This document shows positions 43,301-52,387 of a stretch of DNA of 64,000 bases, piece after piece. The stretch is from assembly GCF_000721265.1 (NCBI RefSeq), contig NZ_JOFZ01000003.1, positions 1 through 64,000 of the forward strand, written 5' to 3'. Positions within the stretch are counted from its first letter, which is position 1. Each line of letters begins with the position of its first letter. The notes beneath the pieces are model-generated. The model made no database searches. It saw nothing but the letters and a program-made list of their open reading frames with translations, and was not told where the DNA came from. This stretch comes from Streptomyces sp. NRRL F-5126. Its GTDB lineage: Bacteria > Actinomycetota > Actinomycetes > Streptomycetales > Streptomycetaceae. Position numbers and translations under genes: made by a program.

Positions 43301-44398
43301 TCAGGCCGCCCGGGCGGTGGGCCGGACGGTCAGAACGCGGGACGCGCCGATCGGCAGGTCCCAGAGCTCGCCGCGCGGGCGCCCGGTGCGCTCCCAGGCC
43401 GCGCGCACGCGCGTCAGGGGTTCGAGCACGGGCTCGGAGGAGAGCACGAAGGTGGCCCAGTGCATGGGGGCCATGCGCGCGGCACCGAGGTCCTGGCAGG
43501 CCTGGACCGCCTCTTCCGGGTCCATGTGCTCGGCGCGCAGCCACCAGCGCGGCTCGTAGGCGCCGATGGGCAGCAGCGCCACGTCGATGCCGGGGTGGCG
43601 GCGGCCGATCTGGGTGAACCAGTCGCCGTACCCGGAGTCGCCGGCGAAGTGGAGGCGGGCGCCGTCGGTGTCGCTGATCACCCAGCCGCCCCACAGGCTG
43701 CGGCAGGTGTCGGTAAGGGACCGCTTGGACCAGTGGTGGGCCGGGACGAAGTCGAACCGCACGGTCCTGCCGTCGGCGCCGCGCAGTTCTGCGCCCTCCC
43801 ACCAGTCGAGCTCGGTGACGCGGGCGAACCGGCGCCGCCTGCACCAGCGGCCGAGCCCGGCGGGCACGAACAGGGGGGTGTGGCGCGGCAGGCGCCGCAG
43901 GGTTGGCGTGTCGAGGTGGTCGTAGTGGTTGTGGCTGATGACGACGGCGTCGACGGGCGGCAGGTCCTCCCAGCGGATGCCGACGGGCGTGACGCGGGCG
44001 GGCGTCGCGAGGATGCGCCGCGACCAGACGGGGTCGGTGAGGATCGTGAGCCCGGCTATGCGCACGATCCAGCTGGCGTGGCCTGCCCACGTGACGGAGA
44101 GGTCGCCGGCGCCCGCGGGCGGCAGCGGGGCAGGGGCGAACGGCAGGCGCGGGATGTCGCGCAGGCCGTCGCGGCCCGGGCGCACGGCGCCGTCCCTGAC
44201 GAAGCGGGCGTACTGCGCGAGGCCGGGGAGCGGAGCGGTGAGCCGGTCGGCGAAGGATCTGGGCCAGTGGCGGCGGTGCTCGCCGATCGGGCGCGGGGCC
44301 GGCGGCCGTTCTCCCGTGCGGACCGGTGCGCCCCCGGCGGCATGGTGGGAGCGCTCTTCGTGCCGGTGCGGTTCGTGCCGGTGGGGCGTCTCCTTCAC
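43301..44398 (-). CDS. MBL-fold hydrolase, NAPE-PLD/UlaG-like
   Basis: A 365-residue metallo-hydrolase. A His/Glu-rich start (KETPHRHEPHRHEERSHH) could bind metal or be disordered. The zinc motif HNHYDH is at residues 156-161, preceded by VTWAGHASWIVRIAGLTIL and followed by FVPAHHWSKR, HFAGDSGYGDW and APMHWATFVLS. The DTC-RSLWGGWVI part resembles NAPE-hydrolysing phospholipase D-like proteins of bacteria. GTG at 44398, with GGAG five bases upstream. It probably acts on a lipid phosphodiester; not proven. Confidence 0.83.
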   Translation of the reverse strand: MKETPHRHEPHRHEERSHHAAGGAPVRTGERPPAPRPIGEHRRHWPRSFADRLTAPLPGLAQYARFVRDGAVRPGRDGLRDIPRLPFAPAPLPPAGAGDLSVTWAGHASWIVRIAGLTILTDPVWSRRILATPARVTPVGIRWEDLPPVDAVVISHNHYDHLDTPTLRRLPRHTPLFVPAGLGRWCRRRRFARVTELDWWEGAELRGADGRTVRFDFVPAHHWSKRSLTDTCRSLWGGWVISDTDGARLHFAGDSGYGDWFTQIGRRHPGIDVALLPIGAYEPRWWLRAEHMDPEEAVQACQDLGAARMAPMHWATFVLSSEPVLEPLTRVRAAWERTGRPRGELWDLPIGASRVLTVRPTARAA

Positions 44399-44711
44399 GA
44401 GGACTCCGTTCCGTGCGGTCGTTCTGGCCGCCGCGCCACCGCGAGCGGCGGGGCCACCTGCGGCGGTTCCGGCCGGTCCCCGTGGTGACGGACTCCGGAC
44501 GCGCGCGCGGGGTTGACCCGGGCCCCGGCCCGTGGCCGCCCCTCGTGGCTCAGCCACTGAGGCCATATATCCTTTATATAGAGATTCGGTATGACCTGCT
44601 CCTTGGAAAGTCCCCCGGGTTCGCCCCGTTCCCCTGCTACCCACGTGGCGCCCCCGGTGCACGCCCGTGCACGCCGGGCTACCCGGCCGCGCTCGGGGTA
44701 GACGGACGCCC
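44399..44711. other. Intergenic region with AT-rich promoter-like core
   Basis: No gene is visible in these 313 bases. At about 44562-44595 the composition turns sharply AT-rich (ATATATCCTTTATATAGAG), unlike the rest of the window, which suggests a promoter core for one of the divergent genes. No defined operator was seen. Confidence 0.4.
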
Positions 44712-46196
44712 ATGGCAGACACTTCACGGCTCGCCGACCTGCTCGCACATGCCGACAGGCGCGTCTTCCGGATCGCCGCCACGCGGCACTGGCCCGGCGC
44801 GGAGCCGGTCCTGCCGCGGCTGAGCACGGCGGCCGACCACGGGCTGCTGTGGCTGGGCGCGGCGGCGGGCATCGCCGCGCTGGGCAGCGGGGCCCGCTCG
44901 CGCAGGGCGGCGGCGCGCGGGCTCGCGTCGCTCACGCTGGCCTCGGCGACGGTCAACACGGTGATCAAGCACGCGGCGCGGCGCGAGCGGCCGGGGCTCG
45001 ACCAGGTGCCGGTGATACGCCGGCTGGGCAGGCAGCCCGTGACCACCTCGTTCCCTTCGGGTCACGCGGCGTCGGCAGCGGCCTTCGCGGCGGGAGTGGC
45101 GCTGGAGTCCACGGGGTGGGGCGCGGTGGTGGCGCCGGTGGCCGCGTCCGTGGCGTTCTCCCGGGTCTACACGGGCGTGCACTACCCGAGCGACGTGGTG
45201 GCGGGTGCCGCGCTCGGCGTGGGCGCCGCGCTCGCCGTGCGCGGCCTCGTGCCGACGCGCTCCCAGATGCCGTCACCGGGCAGGCCGTTCGCGCAGGCGC
45301 CGCGACTGCCGGGCGGCGAGGGCATGGTGCTCGTGGTGAACCGGGCGTCGGGGTCGTCGGAGACGGCGTCGCTCGTGGCGGACGCGCTGCCGCGTGCGGA
45401 ACTCGTCGAGTGCGCGCCCGAGGACCTGGACGAGGAGCTGGAGAAGGCGGCGGGCCGCAGCCGGGCGCTCGGCGTGCTCGGCGGCGACGGCACGGTCAAC
45501 CGGGCGGCGGCGGTCGCCGTGCGGCACCGGGTGCCGCTCGCGGTGTTCCCCGGCGGCACGCTCAACCACTTCGCGTACGACCTGGGCATAGAGTCCCCGC
45601 ACGACACGTGCCGTGCGCTGGCGGAGGGCGACGCGGTACGGGTGGACCTCGGACGCTTCACGCCGGGTCCTGGCGGCGCGGCGCACGGCTACTTCCTCAA
45701 CACGTTCAGCCTGGGCGTCTACCCGGAGCTCGTGCGGGTCCGCGAGCGCTGGGCGCCGCGCATCGGCGGCTGGCCCGCCGGTGTGCTCGCCGCGCTGGAC
45801 ACGCTGCGCGGCGCGCACCAGCTGCGGGCCGAGTTCGAGGGCAGGCGGCGGTCGCTGTGGCTGCTGTTCGCGGGCAACAACATCTACCAGCGGATGGGGC
45901 CGACGCCGGGGCGCAGGCACGACCTCGCCGACGGGCTGCTCGACGTGCGGATCGTGCACGGCGGGCGGCTGCCCGGCCTCAGGCTGCTCGCGGCGGCGCT
46001 GTCCGGGCCGCTGAGCAAGTCGCCCGTGCACGCGGCGGAGCGGATGCGGCGGGTGCGTATCGGTGGGCTCGCGCCCGGCACGTCCCTGGCGTACGACGGC
46101 GAGGTGGCGGCCGCGCCGGAAGAGCTGGTGCTCGACAAGGCCGTGGAGGCGCTGACGGTCTACCGTCCGCAGGTCCTGGCAGCATCCGCGTTCTAG
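44712..46196 (+). CDS. PAP2 phosphatase-diacylglycerol kinase fusion
   Basis: A 494-residue bifunctional protein. The N-terminal PAP2 domain shows KHAARRERP (86-94), PSGH (115-118) and SRVYTGVH (150-157), the three phosphatase motifs, within membrane helices. The C-terminal lipid-kinase domain has GGDGT at 257-261, FPGGTLNHFAYDLGIE and YFLNTFSLGVYPELV. It may dephosphorylate a lipid such as phosphatidate or undecaprenyl diphosphate and phosphorylate diacylglycerol or a related lipid. Fusions like this are frequent in Streptomyces and mycobacteria. It begins at the ATG at 44712. Confidence 0.88.
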   Translation: MADTSRLADLLAHADRRVFRIAATRHWPGAEPVLPRLSTAADHGLLWLGAAAGIAALGSGARSRRAAARGLASLTLASATVNTVIKHAARRERPGLDQVPVIRRLGRQPVTTSFPSGHAASAAAFAAGVALESTGWGAVVAPVAASVAFSRVYTGVHYPSDVVAGAALGVGAALAVRGLVPTRSQMPSPGRPFAQAPRLPGGEGMVLVVNRASGSSETASLVADALPRAELVECAPEDLDEELEKAAGRSRALGVLGGDGTVNRAAAVAVRHRVPLAVFPGGTLNHFAYDLGIESPHDTCRALAEGDAVRVDLGRFTPGPGGAAHGYFLNTFSLGVYPELVRVRERWAPRIGGWPAGVLAALDTLRGAHQLRAEFEGRRRSLWLLFAGNNIYQRMGPTPGRRHDLADGLLDVRIVHGGRLPGLRLLAAALSGPLSKSPVHAAERMRRVRIGGLAPGTSLAYDGEVAAAPEELVLDKAVEALTVYRPQVLAASAF

Positions 46197-46288
46197 AGCG
46201 GTCCGCATTCTGAAACGTTCCGTCTCGCCATCCAGAACGAGCCTACGGTGGCCACATCACGCGACCGTGCGAGAAGAGGAGCCGTCCG

Positions 46289-47098
46289 ATGGCCAGAGAG
46301 ACCGCCGTGTACACCCATGGGCACCACGAGTCCGTGCTGCGCTCGCACCGCTGGCGCACGGCGGAGAACTCGGCGGCGTACCTCGTGCCCGAACTCGCCG
46401 CCGGGCAGGAGCTGCTGGACGTCGGGTGCGGTCCCGGCACCATCACCGCCGACCTGGCCGCGCTCGTCGCGCCCGGCACGGTGACGGCCGTCGACGCCTC
46501 CGCCGACGTGCTGGCGGCGGCCCGCGCCACGGCCGCGGACGCGGGCCTGGAGAACGTCCGGTTCGCCGTGGCGGACGTCCACGGCCTCGACTTCGCCGAC
46601 GACTCGTTCGACGTCGTGCACGCGCACCAGGTGCTGCAGCACGTGGGCGACCCGGTCCAGGCGCTGCGCGAGATGCGCCGCGTATGCAGGCCGGGCGGCA
46701 TCGTCGCCGTACGCGACGCGGACTACGGCGGGTTCAGCTGGTACCCGCAGCCGCCTGCGCTCGACGAGTGGCTCGACCTGTACCGCAGGGTGGCCAGGGC
46801 CAACGGGGGCGAGCCCGACGCCGGGCGCCGCCTGCTGTCCTGGGCGCGCGAGGCCGGGTTCGCCGAGGTCACGCCGTCGGCCTCTACGTGGTTCTACGCG
46901 AGCGCCGGCGAGCGCGCCTGGTGGAGCGGGCTGTGGGCGGACCGCACCCTGGCGCCCGCCTATGCGGATCGCGTCGAGGCCACCGGCGAGGGCACCCGCG
47001 AGCAACTGGCGCGGATCGCGGATGCGTGGCGCGCCTGGGGCGAGTCACCGGACGCCTGCTTCGTCTGCACGCACGTGGAGCTGCGCTGCCGGGTGTGA
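46289..47098 (+). CDS. SAM-dependent methyltransferase (class I)
   Basis: A 269-residue UbiE/Methyltransf_11-type protein. Motif I is ELLDVGCGPGTITADL, motif II is VTAVDASADVL, motif IV/post-I is FDVVHAHQVLQHVGDP, and LREMRRVCRPGGIVAVRD follows. Ribosome site AGAAGAGGAG precedes the ATG. Substrate unknown; the large aromatic-rich C-terminal part suggests a small-molecule acceptor. Confidence 0.88.
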   Translation: MARETAVYTHGHHESVLRSHRWRTAENSAAYLVPELAAGQELLDVGCGPGTITADLAALVAPGTVTAVDASADVLAAARATAADAGLENVRFAVADVHGLDFADDSFDVVHAHQVLQHVGDPVQALREMRRVCRPGGIVAVRDADYGGFSWYPQPPALDEWLDLYRRVARANGGEPDAGRRLLSWAREAGFAEVTPSASTWFYASAGERAWWSGLWADRTLAPAYADRVEATGEGTREQLARIADAWRAWGESPDACFVCTHVELRCRV

Positions 47099-47128
47099 GC
47101 GAAGCGATCGCCAACTAACCTGGCCCGC

Positions 47129-47482
47129 ATGGAGATCCTCGGGACCACGCTGCGCATCTACGTCGACGACCTGGACCGGGCCGTGGTGTTCTACGAACGC
47201 CTCACCGGCGCGCAGGCGATGCGCTCGGAGCGCGGGGGCGTGTCCGTCGCCGCGGTCGGCTGCTTCCTGCTGATGAGCGGCCCGCCGGCGGAGATCGACG
47301 TGCTGCGCCGGGTGACCGCGACGATCGCGGTCAAGGACGTGGCGGACACGGCGGCCACCGTGCAGCAGGGCGGCGGTCAGGTGCTGGTGGGGCCCGTGAA
47401 CAGCCCGGCGGGGCGGAACATCATCGCGCTGCACCCTGACGGCGCGGTGTTCGAGTACGTGGACCGGCAGCCTCAGCCGTAG
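47129..47482 (+). CDS. VOC-family (glyoxalase/bleomycin resistance fold) protein
   Basis: A 117-residue single VOC domain opening with LRIYVDDLDRAVVFYERLTG and closing with NIIALHPDGAVFEYVDRQ. No metal triad is clearly complete, so binding rather than catalysis is possible. TAACCT at 47115-47120 ends 8 bases before the ATG, which is compatible with a leaderless promoter. Its 3' end overlaps the end of the opposing permease gene by 62 bases. Confidence 0.83.
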   Translation: MEILGTTLRIYVDDLDRAVVFYERLTGAQAMRSERGGVSVAAVGCFLLMSGPPAEIDVLRRVTATIAVKDVADTAATVQQGGGQVLVGPVNSPAGRNIIALHPDGAVFEYVDRQPQP

Positions 47483-48854
47483 CGCCGGGGCCGCGGCGCC
47501 GCGCGAGGAGCCCGTAGAGCACGGCGGGCACGACAAGGCCGGCGATCCAGGAGATGTCGGCGCCGCCCAGCGGTCCCACCAGCGGGCCGGTGTAGAAGCT
47601 CGTCGACAGGAACGGGAATTGCGCGGCGAGGCCGACGCCGTAGGTGACCAGCGCCGCGGCGCGCCAGCCGCCGTAGCGTCCGTGGGGGTCGGTGAGGGCG
47701 GGGATGTCGTAGCGCTCGCGGGAGATCAGGTAGTAGTCGACGAGGTTGATCGCGGACCACGGCGTGAAGAACGTCAGGAGGAAGAGCAGGAAGTCGGCGA
47801 ACGAGTCGAGGAACGAGTTGCGTCCGAGGAGCGCGACGGCCGTGCCCGCGACCATGATGCAGGCGATGTACGCGCCGCGGCCGCGCTGGGAGAGCACCCG
47901 CTGCCCGCGAAAGCCGCTCACACTGGTGACGATCGACATGAAGCCGCCGTACGTGTTCAGCACGTTGATGGTCAGCTTCCCCAGGGCGATCGCGAAGTAC
48001 AGGAAGGCGGCGATCGCGCCGGTGCCGCCGAGGCCGACCACGTAGCCGACCTGGTCGTCCACGAACGCGTTGCCCGCGGTCGCGGCCACCAGCACGCCGA
48101 ACGTCATGGACCACTGGGAGCCGAGCGCGGTACCGCCGAGGGTCCACCAGAAGGTGGACTTCGCGCTGGTCGTGCGGGGCAGGTAGCGCGAGTAGTCCGC
48201 CACATACGGCCCGAACGCGAGCTGCCAGGACGCGGCGAGCGCCATGGCCAGCAGGAACATCGGCAGCTTGAAGTGGTCGTCGTGCAGGACGGTCGTCACG
48301 TCGATCCGGTGGAGCAGGCGGATGCCGAGGTAGACGAAGGCCAGCGCGCACACGATGCTCGCGACCCGGCCGAGCGTGTGGATGATCCGGTAGCCGACGA
48401 TCGCCATCGCCGCCGTGACGACCGCGAAGATCACGATGCCTGCCACGGGGCCGAGATGCGTCAGCTTGCCGACGGCCTGCCCGGCCAGCACGGTGCCGCT
48501 GGCGAAGAAGCCGACGTACATGACGACGACGAGCACCAGCGGCACCACCGCGCCCTTGACGCCGAACTGCGCACGGGAGGAGATCATCTGCGGAAGGCCG
48601 AGGCGCGGCCCCTGCGCGGAGTGCAGCGCCATCACGGCGCCGCCGAGCAGGTTGCCGGCGAGGAGTCCGGCGAGCGACCAGACCACGTCGCCGCCGAAGA
48701 TCACGGCGAGGCCGCCGGTGACCACGGTGGTGATCTGGAGATTGGCCCCGAGCCAGAGCGTGAACTGCGAGAACGCCGTGCCGTGGCGTTCCTCGTCCGG
48801 CACGACGTCGATGGATCGCCGCTCGACCAGGGAGTCCGCCACGGGCCTCTCCAT
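47421..48854 (-). CDS. NCS1-family (cytosine/purine/thiamine) permease
   Basis: A 477-residue, about 12-helix transporter of the nucleobase:cation symporter-1 family. Typical parts are FTLWLGANLQITTVVTGGLA, GLPQMISSRAQFGVKGAVVP (family signature region), AFGPYVADYSRYLP and LVDYYLISRERYDIP. The Ala/Arg-rich tail crosses the end of the VOC gene. The ATG at 48854 (AAGGCGAG upstream) is preferred to the ATG at 48875, which lies inside a palindrome. The substrate may be cytosine, allantoin, hydroxymethylpyrimidine or similar. Confidence 0.87.
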   Translation of the reverse strand: MERPVADSLVERRSIDVVPDEERHGTAFSQFTLWLGANLQITTVVTGGLAVIFGGDVVWSLAGLLAGNLLGGAVMALHSAQGPRLGLPQMISSRAQFGVKGAVVPLVLVVVMYVGFFASGTVLAGQAVGKLTHLGPVAGIVIFAVVTAAMAIVGYRIIHTLGRVASIVCALAFVYLGIRLLHRIDVTTVLHDDHFKLPMFLLAMALAASWQLAFGPYVADYSRYLPRTTSAKSTFWWTLGGTALGSQWSMTFGVLVAATAGNAFVDDQVGYVVGLGGTGAIAAFLYFAIALGKLTINVLNTYGGFMSIVTSVSGFRGQRVLSQRGRGAYIACIMVAGTAVALLGRNSFLDSFADFLLFLLTFFTPWSAINLVDYYLISRERYDIPALTDPHGRYGGWRAAALVTYGVGLAAQFPFLSTSFYTGPLVGPLGGADISWIAGLVVPAVLYGLLARRRGPGATAEAAGPRTRTPRRQGAAR

Positions 48855-48868
48855 TCTTCCGCTCGCCT

Positions 48869-48888
48869 TCTGCATATAGTCATGCAGA
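48869..48888. promoter_or_regulatory. Operator-like palindrome upstream of the NCS1 permease
   Basis: TCTGCAT (48869-48875), a 6-nt spacer, and ATGCAGA (48882-48888) make a perfect inverted repeat 15 bases before the permease start. Its form suits a GntR- or MarR-type dimer. No regulator gene adjoins it. Confidence 0.5.
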
Positions 48889-48932
48889 GTTCCGTTTCAT
48901 GAATAGAAAGTCAATACCCGGGTGTCTCCGTC

Positions 48933-50858
48933 TCAGTTCGTGGCCGGACGCATGCGGAAGTCGTAGGCGGCCGGGAGCGGCTCGCCGGTCACCCGCTCCC
49001 ACAGTTCACCGAGCGCCTCGGCGCCCTCCCTGAGGTCGGCCACCTCGAACCCCGCGTCGAGAATCTCCCTCGCCGCCGGCCGCCGCCCCTCCGCCAGCAG
49101 CAGTTCCGCCTCCGCGAGCCGGAACGCGCCGCTTTCCCGCACGTCCGCCGGCAGCCGTTCGAGCGCCGTCCTCGCCGGAGCCGGCTGCCCCGCGGCGAGC
49201 AGCGCGGCCACGGCCTCACGGACGAGCGCGGGCTCGGGAGCCGCCGCGTCGCCGACCGCCGCCGCGTACCGCTCGGCGGCCCGTCGCTGGTGCCCGCCGT
49301 GCCGATCGGCCACCGCCAGGCACCGCAGCAGCGGCCACCTCGACCCGCTCACCGCGCATGCGAGACCGCGCTCCCAGCTGCGCACGGCCTGCGCCATGTC
49401 GCCGGCATGCCACTGGGCCACACCCAGGTGGTACTCCGTGTGCGCGTCGGCGGGCGCCGTCTCCAGCATGTCCCGCCAGTGGCGGGCCACCAGGGAGGGG
49501 TACGGTGCCGCCCCCGGCTCAGGGGCGGGCAGGGCGCCCGCCGCGAGCAGCGCGGCCCACGGCTCCTGGGGCGGGCCGATGAGCTCGGGCCCGAACGGTG
49601 TGCCCGGCAGCTTGAACGCACCGCGCGCCACTTCGAGGGCGCCCCACCCCGAGCCGGTCGCAAGACGCTCGACGGGTTCCACGTCCGCGTACGGCAGCCA
49701 CGCCGTGTACGCCGCCTCCACCGCGGTCCGTGGCAGCGCCTCCTCCAGGCGCGCCGCCGCCTCGGCGCACGCCGCCCGCGGGTCGGTGCCGTGCACGGCC
49801 GCCGGGTCCGTGTCGAGCGGGCCGTACGCCTCGAGCCAGCTGAACTCGCCGCCCCCTTCGAGCGGTACGTGTTCCAGCTGGGTGCGGGCGAGGCCCGCCT
49901 GGATCTCCGCGTACCCCGGCGTGCCCGGCTCGGTCAGCCACTCCTGCCAGCGCCGCCCGCCGGGTCCAGCGCCCCAGGCGAACAGCTTGCGGCCGGGCAG
50001 GCCGTCCGTGGACGTCTGGACGAGGCCGCGCCCGTCGGCACCGACCGCGGCGATCCATTTGCGCTCGCCGTCCGGCACGTCGTAGAACCAGTCCGCCGCG
50101 TACGTGCCGTCGAGTGGTCGGCGCGGCACGGGGACGCGGCGCAGGCTCCGCTCGTAGCCGTAGTGCCAAGCCTCCTCGGCCGGTACGAGCACCCGGGTTC
50201 CCGGCGCCTGCTCGACGGCCGTGTTCGACCACCAGTAGACGGGCACGGGACCGTCGTGCGGGTTGCGGATCCGCACGCCCGCGTAGAGGAAGTCCGCGTC
50301 CTCGGGCAGCCACAGGTCGACCTGGAACGGCACGTCGCGCAGCCGCTCCCACTCCCAGAGCCGCAGCATCGGGCCGCCGTCCGGCGCGGTCGCCACGGCC
50401 GCGTGCACGGGCAGGCAGGACAGCGCCGAGTGGCCGGTCGCGCCGATGTTCCACTCGATGCCGCCGGAGAACCAGGCGCCGTTCAGAGCGAAGCTCGCCG
50501 GCTGGAACACCGGGTTCCGGTAGATCAGCCGGCGTCCCGTCTCCTTGTGCACCAGCGAGTGGACCCGGCCGCCGAGCGACGGCAGGACCGTCGCACGCAG
50601 CCGGTCGTTCTCGATCACGAGTGCGTCGAGGCGGGCCGGTGTGCGCTGCCTGCCGTAGCCGTCGAGTATCCGCGCCGGCAGCGGGGAGCGCAGCGGAGCG
50701 TGGCGCGCCTGGCGCGCCATGCGGGGCGGCAGCGTGCGCAGCGTGTCCTGGTCGACGGTGTGCGCCTCGTCGAGCGGGAGGAGCGGCGGCAGTGGGTTCT
50801 CCGGCCCCACAGAAGCGGCGGGCAGGGTCAGCACGGCGCGTCGGACGGCAGTGGCCAC
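48933..50858 (-). CDS. DUF5107 domain and TPR repeat protein
   Basis: A 641-residue protein. The first 430 residues are a DUF5107 galactose-mutarotase-like beta domain (RLRATVLPSLGGRVHSLVHK, WFSGGIEWNIGATGHS, VYWWSNTAVEQAPGTRVLVP, YGYERSLRRVPVPRR). The rest consists of TPR-like helical pairs (TEYHLGVAQWHAGDMAQAVR, RRAAERYAAAVGDAAAPEPA, GAFRLAEAELLLAEGRRPAA). The family is thought to act on carbohydrates or bind sugars, but activity is not established. No signal peptide. GTG at 50858 with GAGGA five bases upstream. Confidence 0.83.
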   Translation of the reverse strand: MATAVRRAVLTLPAASVGPENPLPPLLPLDEAHTVDQDTLRTLPPRMARQARHAPLRSPLPARILDGYGRQRTPARLDALVIENDRLRATVLPSLGGRVHSLVHKETGRRLIYRNPVFQPASFALNGAWFSGGIEWNIGATGHSALSCLPVHAAVATAPDGGPMLRLWEWERLRDVPFQVDLWLPEDADFLYAGVRIRNPHDGPVPVYWWSNTAVEQAPGTRVLVPAEEAWHYGYERSLRRVPVPRRPLDGTYAADWFYDVPDGERKWIAAVGADGRGLVQTSTDGLPGRKLFAWGAGPGGRRWQEWLTEPGTPGYAEIQAGLARTQLEHVPLEGGGEFSWLEAYGPLDTDPAAVHGTDPRAACAEAAARLEEALPRTAVEAAYTAWLPYADVEPVERLATGSGWGALEVARGAFKLPGTPFGPELIGPPQEPWAALLAAGALPAPEPGAAPYPSLVARHWRDMLETAPADAHTEYHLGVAQWHAGDMAQAVRSWERGLACAVSGSRWPLLRCLAVADRHGGHQRRAAERYAAAVGDAAAPEPALVREAVAALLAAGQPAPARTALERLPADVRESGAFRLAEAELLLAEGRRPAAREILDAGFEVADLREGAEALGELWERVTGEPLPAAYDFRMRPATN

Positions 50859-51189
50859 GGCATCCTCACTTCGTATCCGTAGGCGTTGGAGCGGTTGGGA
50901 CGAACCCATCGAACCGCGCGCACGCGCCGCTGACCAGGGTGCCCGCTGCCCGCCCCGGCGGGTTGCGCGGCGCCGCGCCGCCGGTCGTCGTGGGGGTTGG
51001 GCGTGGCGATTCTCCCGGCCAGGAGCTCCCGGCGGGCCGCTACGTCGTGGTGGCCTGGGCTCCGTCGAGCACGAAGTGGGCGCCTCGAACCTCGTCGGGG
51101 CGCAGTCCGCGGTGACGGCGGCGAGGGCGGCCGCGCCGACCGTATGCTGCGCGGGACCTGTGACGATCGACGAAGGGACGGCACCGCCC
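50859..51189. other. Divergent intergenic region, nothing clear
   Basis: These 331 bases separate the DUF5107 gene and the DUF6204 gene. A ribosome site AAGGGA lies near 51175 for the right gene. No hairpin, repeat or small gene could be supported. Confidence 0.4.
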
Positions 51190-51528
51190 ATGAGCGCCCA
51201 GCACACGTACCGGGTGATCGTGCGGGGCGCTTGGCGCGACCTGACGAGCACCGACCGGGAGCGGCTGCTCGCCGAGGTGGAAGCGCACGGCCTCGCGGGG
51301 CTGCGGTTCACGTCCGAGGGCTCGCTCGCCTACGACCGGACGCTGAACCACTTCAGCTACCGCTACGAGATCGTCGCGGACGCGGACGAGGGCGAGGAGA
51401 TGGCCGCCCTGCTCGCCGAGGACCGCGCCGCGCACGCCCTGGCCGAGCTCGGATACGGCCACGGCGAACTGCGCTCCACCGCCACGGACATGGACACGAT
51501 GAAGATCAACCGGCGGTCGCGGCGCTGA
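51190..51528 (+). CDS. DUF6204 family protein
   Basis: A 112-residue small soluble protein: TYRVIVRGAWRDLTSTDRER, LRFTSEGSLAYDRTLNHFSY, RYEIVADADEGEEMA, and a C-terminal TATDMDTMKINRR. It belongs to a conserved actinobacterial family without known function. AAGGGA is placed before the ATG. It stops 43 bases from the end of the convergent SDR gene. Confidence 0.85.
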   Translation: MSAQHTYRVIVRGAWRDLTSTDRERLLAEVEAHGLAGLRFTSEGSLAYDRTLNHFSYRYEIVADADEGEEMAALLAEDRAAHALAELGYGHGELRSTATDMDTMKINRRSRR

Positions 51529-51571
51529 TGGCCGCCAGGGCCTCGGCAGGTTCCCTGCCCGGCTGTTCTCC

Positions 51572-52318
51572 TTACCAGGGCACCTTGCCGTTGTCGTCGA
51601 AGAAGCCGCCTGTCGGGCACTCCCGCCCGAGCGTGGCCAGCCGCACCACGATCGCGGCGCCGTCGGCCGCGGTGCGGGTCGAGCGGTACGGCAGGCCCTT
51701 GGCGAAATCCGTGGCGCACGCTCCCGGTGCGACCGCGTTCACGAGGATGCCTTCGCGTGACAGGGCCTTCGCGTACTGGACCGTGAGCATGTTCAGCGCG
51801 GCCTTCGACACCGGGTAACCCACCGCAGCCGGTATCCGGCTCAGGTAGCAGGTGGCATCGGTCGTCCAGGTCATCGACGCGGTGCCGCTGGAGACGTTCA
51901 CGATCCGCGCCGCGAACGAGCGGCGCAGCAGCGGCAGTGCCGCCTCGATCACGGTGACGACACCGAACAGGTTCGTCTCGAACACCGCCCGCACCCCGTC
52001 GAGTTGCGTCGAGCCCGGCGACTGCGCCCCGAGCTCGCCGGCGATGCCGGCGTTGTTGACCAGGACGTCCAGGCGGCCGAACCGGCCGGTGATCTCCTCG
52101 GCCGCCGCGGTCACGCCGCGCGGGTCGGTGACGTCGAGGGCGATCGGATGCGCCACGCCACCCGCCGCTCGTATCCCGGCCGCGGCCTCGGCGCCCTTCG
52201 CCAGGTCCCGGGCGCCGACCAGCACCGTCATCCCGAGTTGCGCGAACCGCTCTGCCACGGCCCGCCCGATCCCCTTGTTCGCGCCTGTCACCAGCGCGAT
52301 CGTCGCTTCATCACTCAT
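51572..52318 (-). CDS. Short-chain dehydrogenase/reductase
   Basis: A 248-residue classical SDR. The cofactor motif is ALVTGANKGIGRAVAERFA, with VNNAGIAG for the central strand. The catalytic Ser is in IVNVSSGTASM, and Tyr/Lys in AAVGYPVSKAALN. The arginine-containing ARDLAKG after strand 2 suggests NADPH. Divergent from a LysR gene 69 bases away, its probable regulator. Relatives include carbonyl reductases of broad substrate range. Confidence 0.9.
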   Translation of the reverse strand: MSDEATIALVTGANKGIGRAVAERFAQLGMTVLVGARDLAKGAEAAAGIRAAGGVAHPIALDVTDPRGVTAAAEEITGRFGRLDVLVNNAGIAGELGAQSPGSTQLDGVRAVFETNLFGVVTVIEAALPLLRRSFAARIVNVSSGTASMTWTTDATCYLSRIPAAVGYPVSKAALNMLTVQYAKALSREGILVNAVAPGACATDFAKGLPYRSTRTAADGAAIVVRLATLGRECPTGGFFDDNGKVPW

Positions 52319-52387
52319 GTGTCCAGCCGACCACTCCCCGGCGCCGCGGGCCAGGACCGGCCTGGTCCCGATCGATACTCTGAGGGT

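Noticed and set aside
44562..44595. AT-rich patch as a possible replication origin or attachment site
   Set aside because: Too short, with no DnaA-box-like repeats and no integrase gene. A promoter core is the simpler reading.
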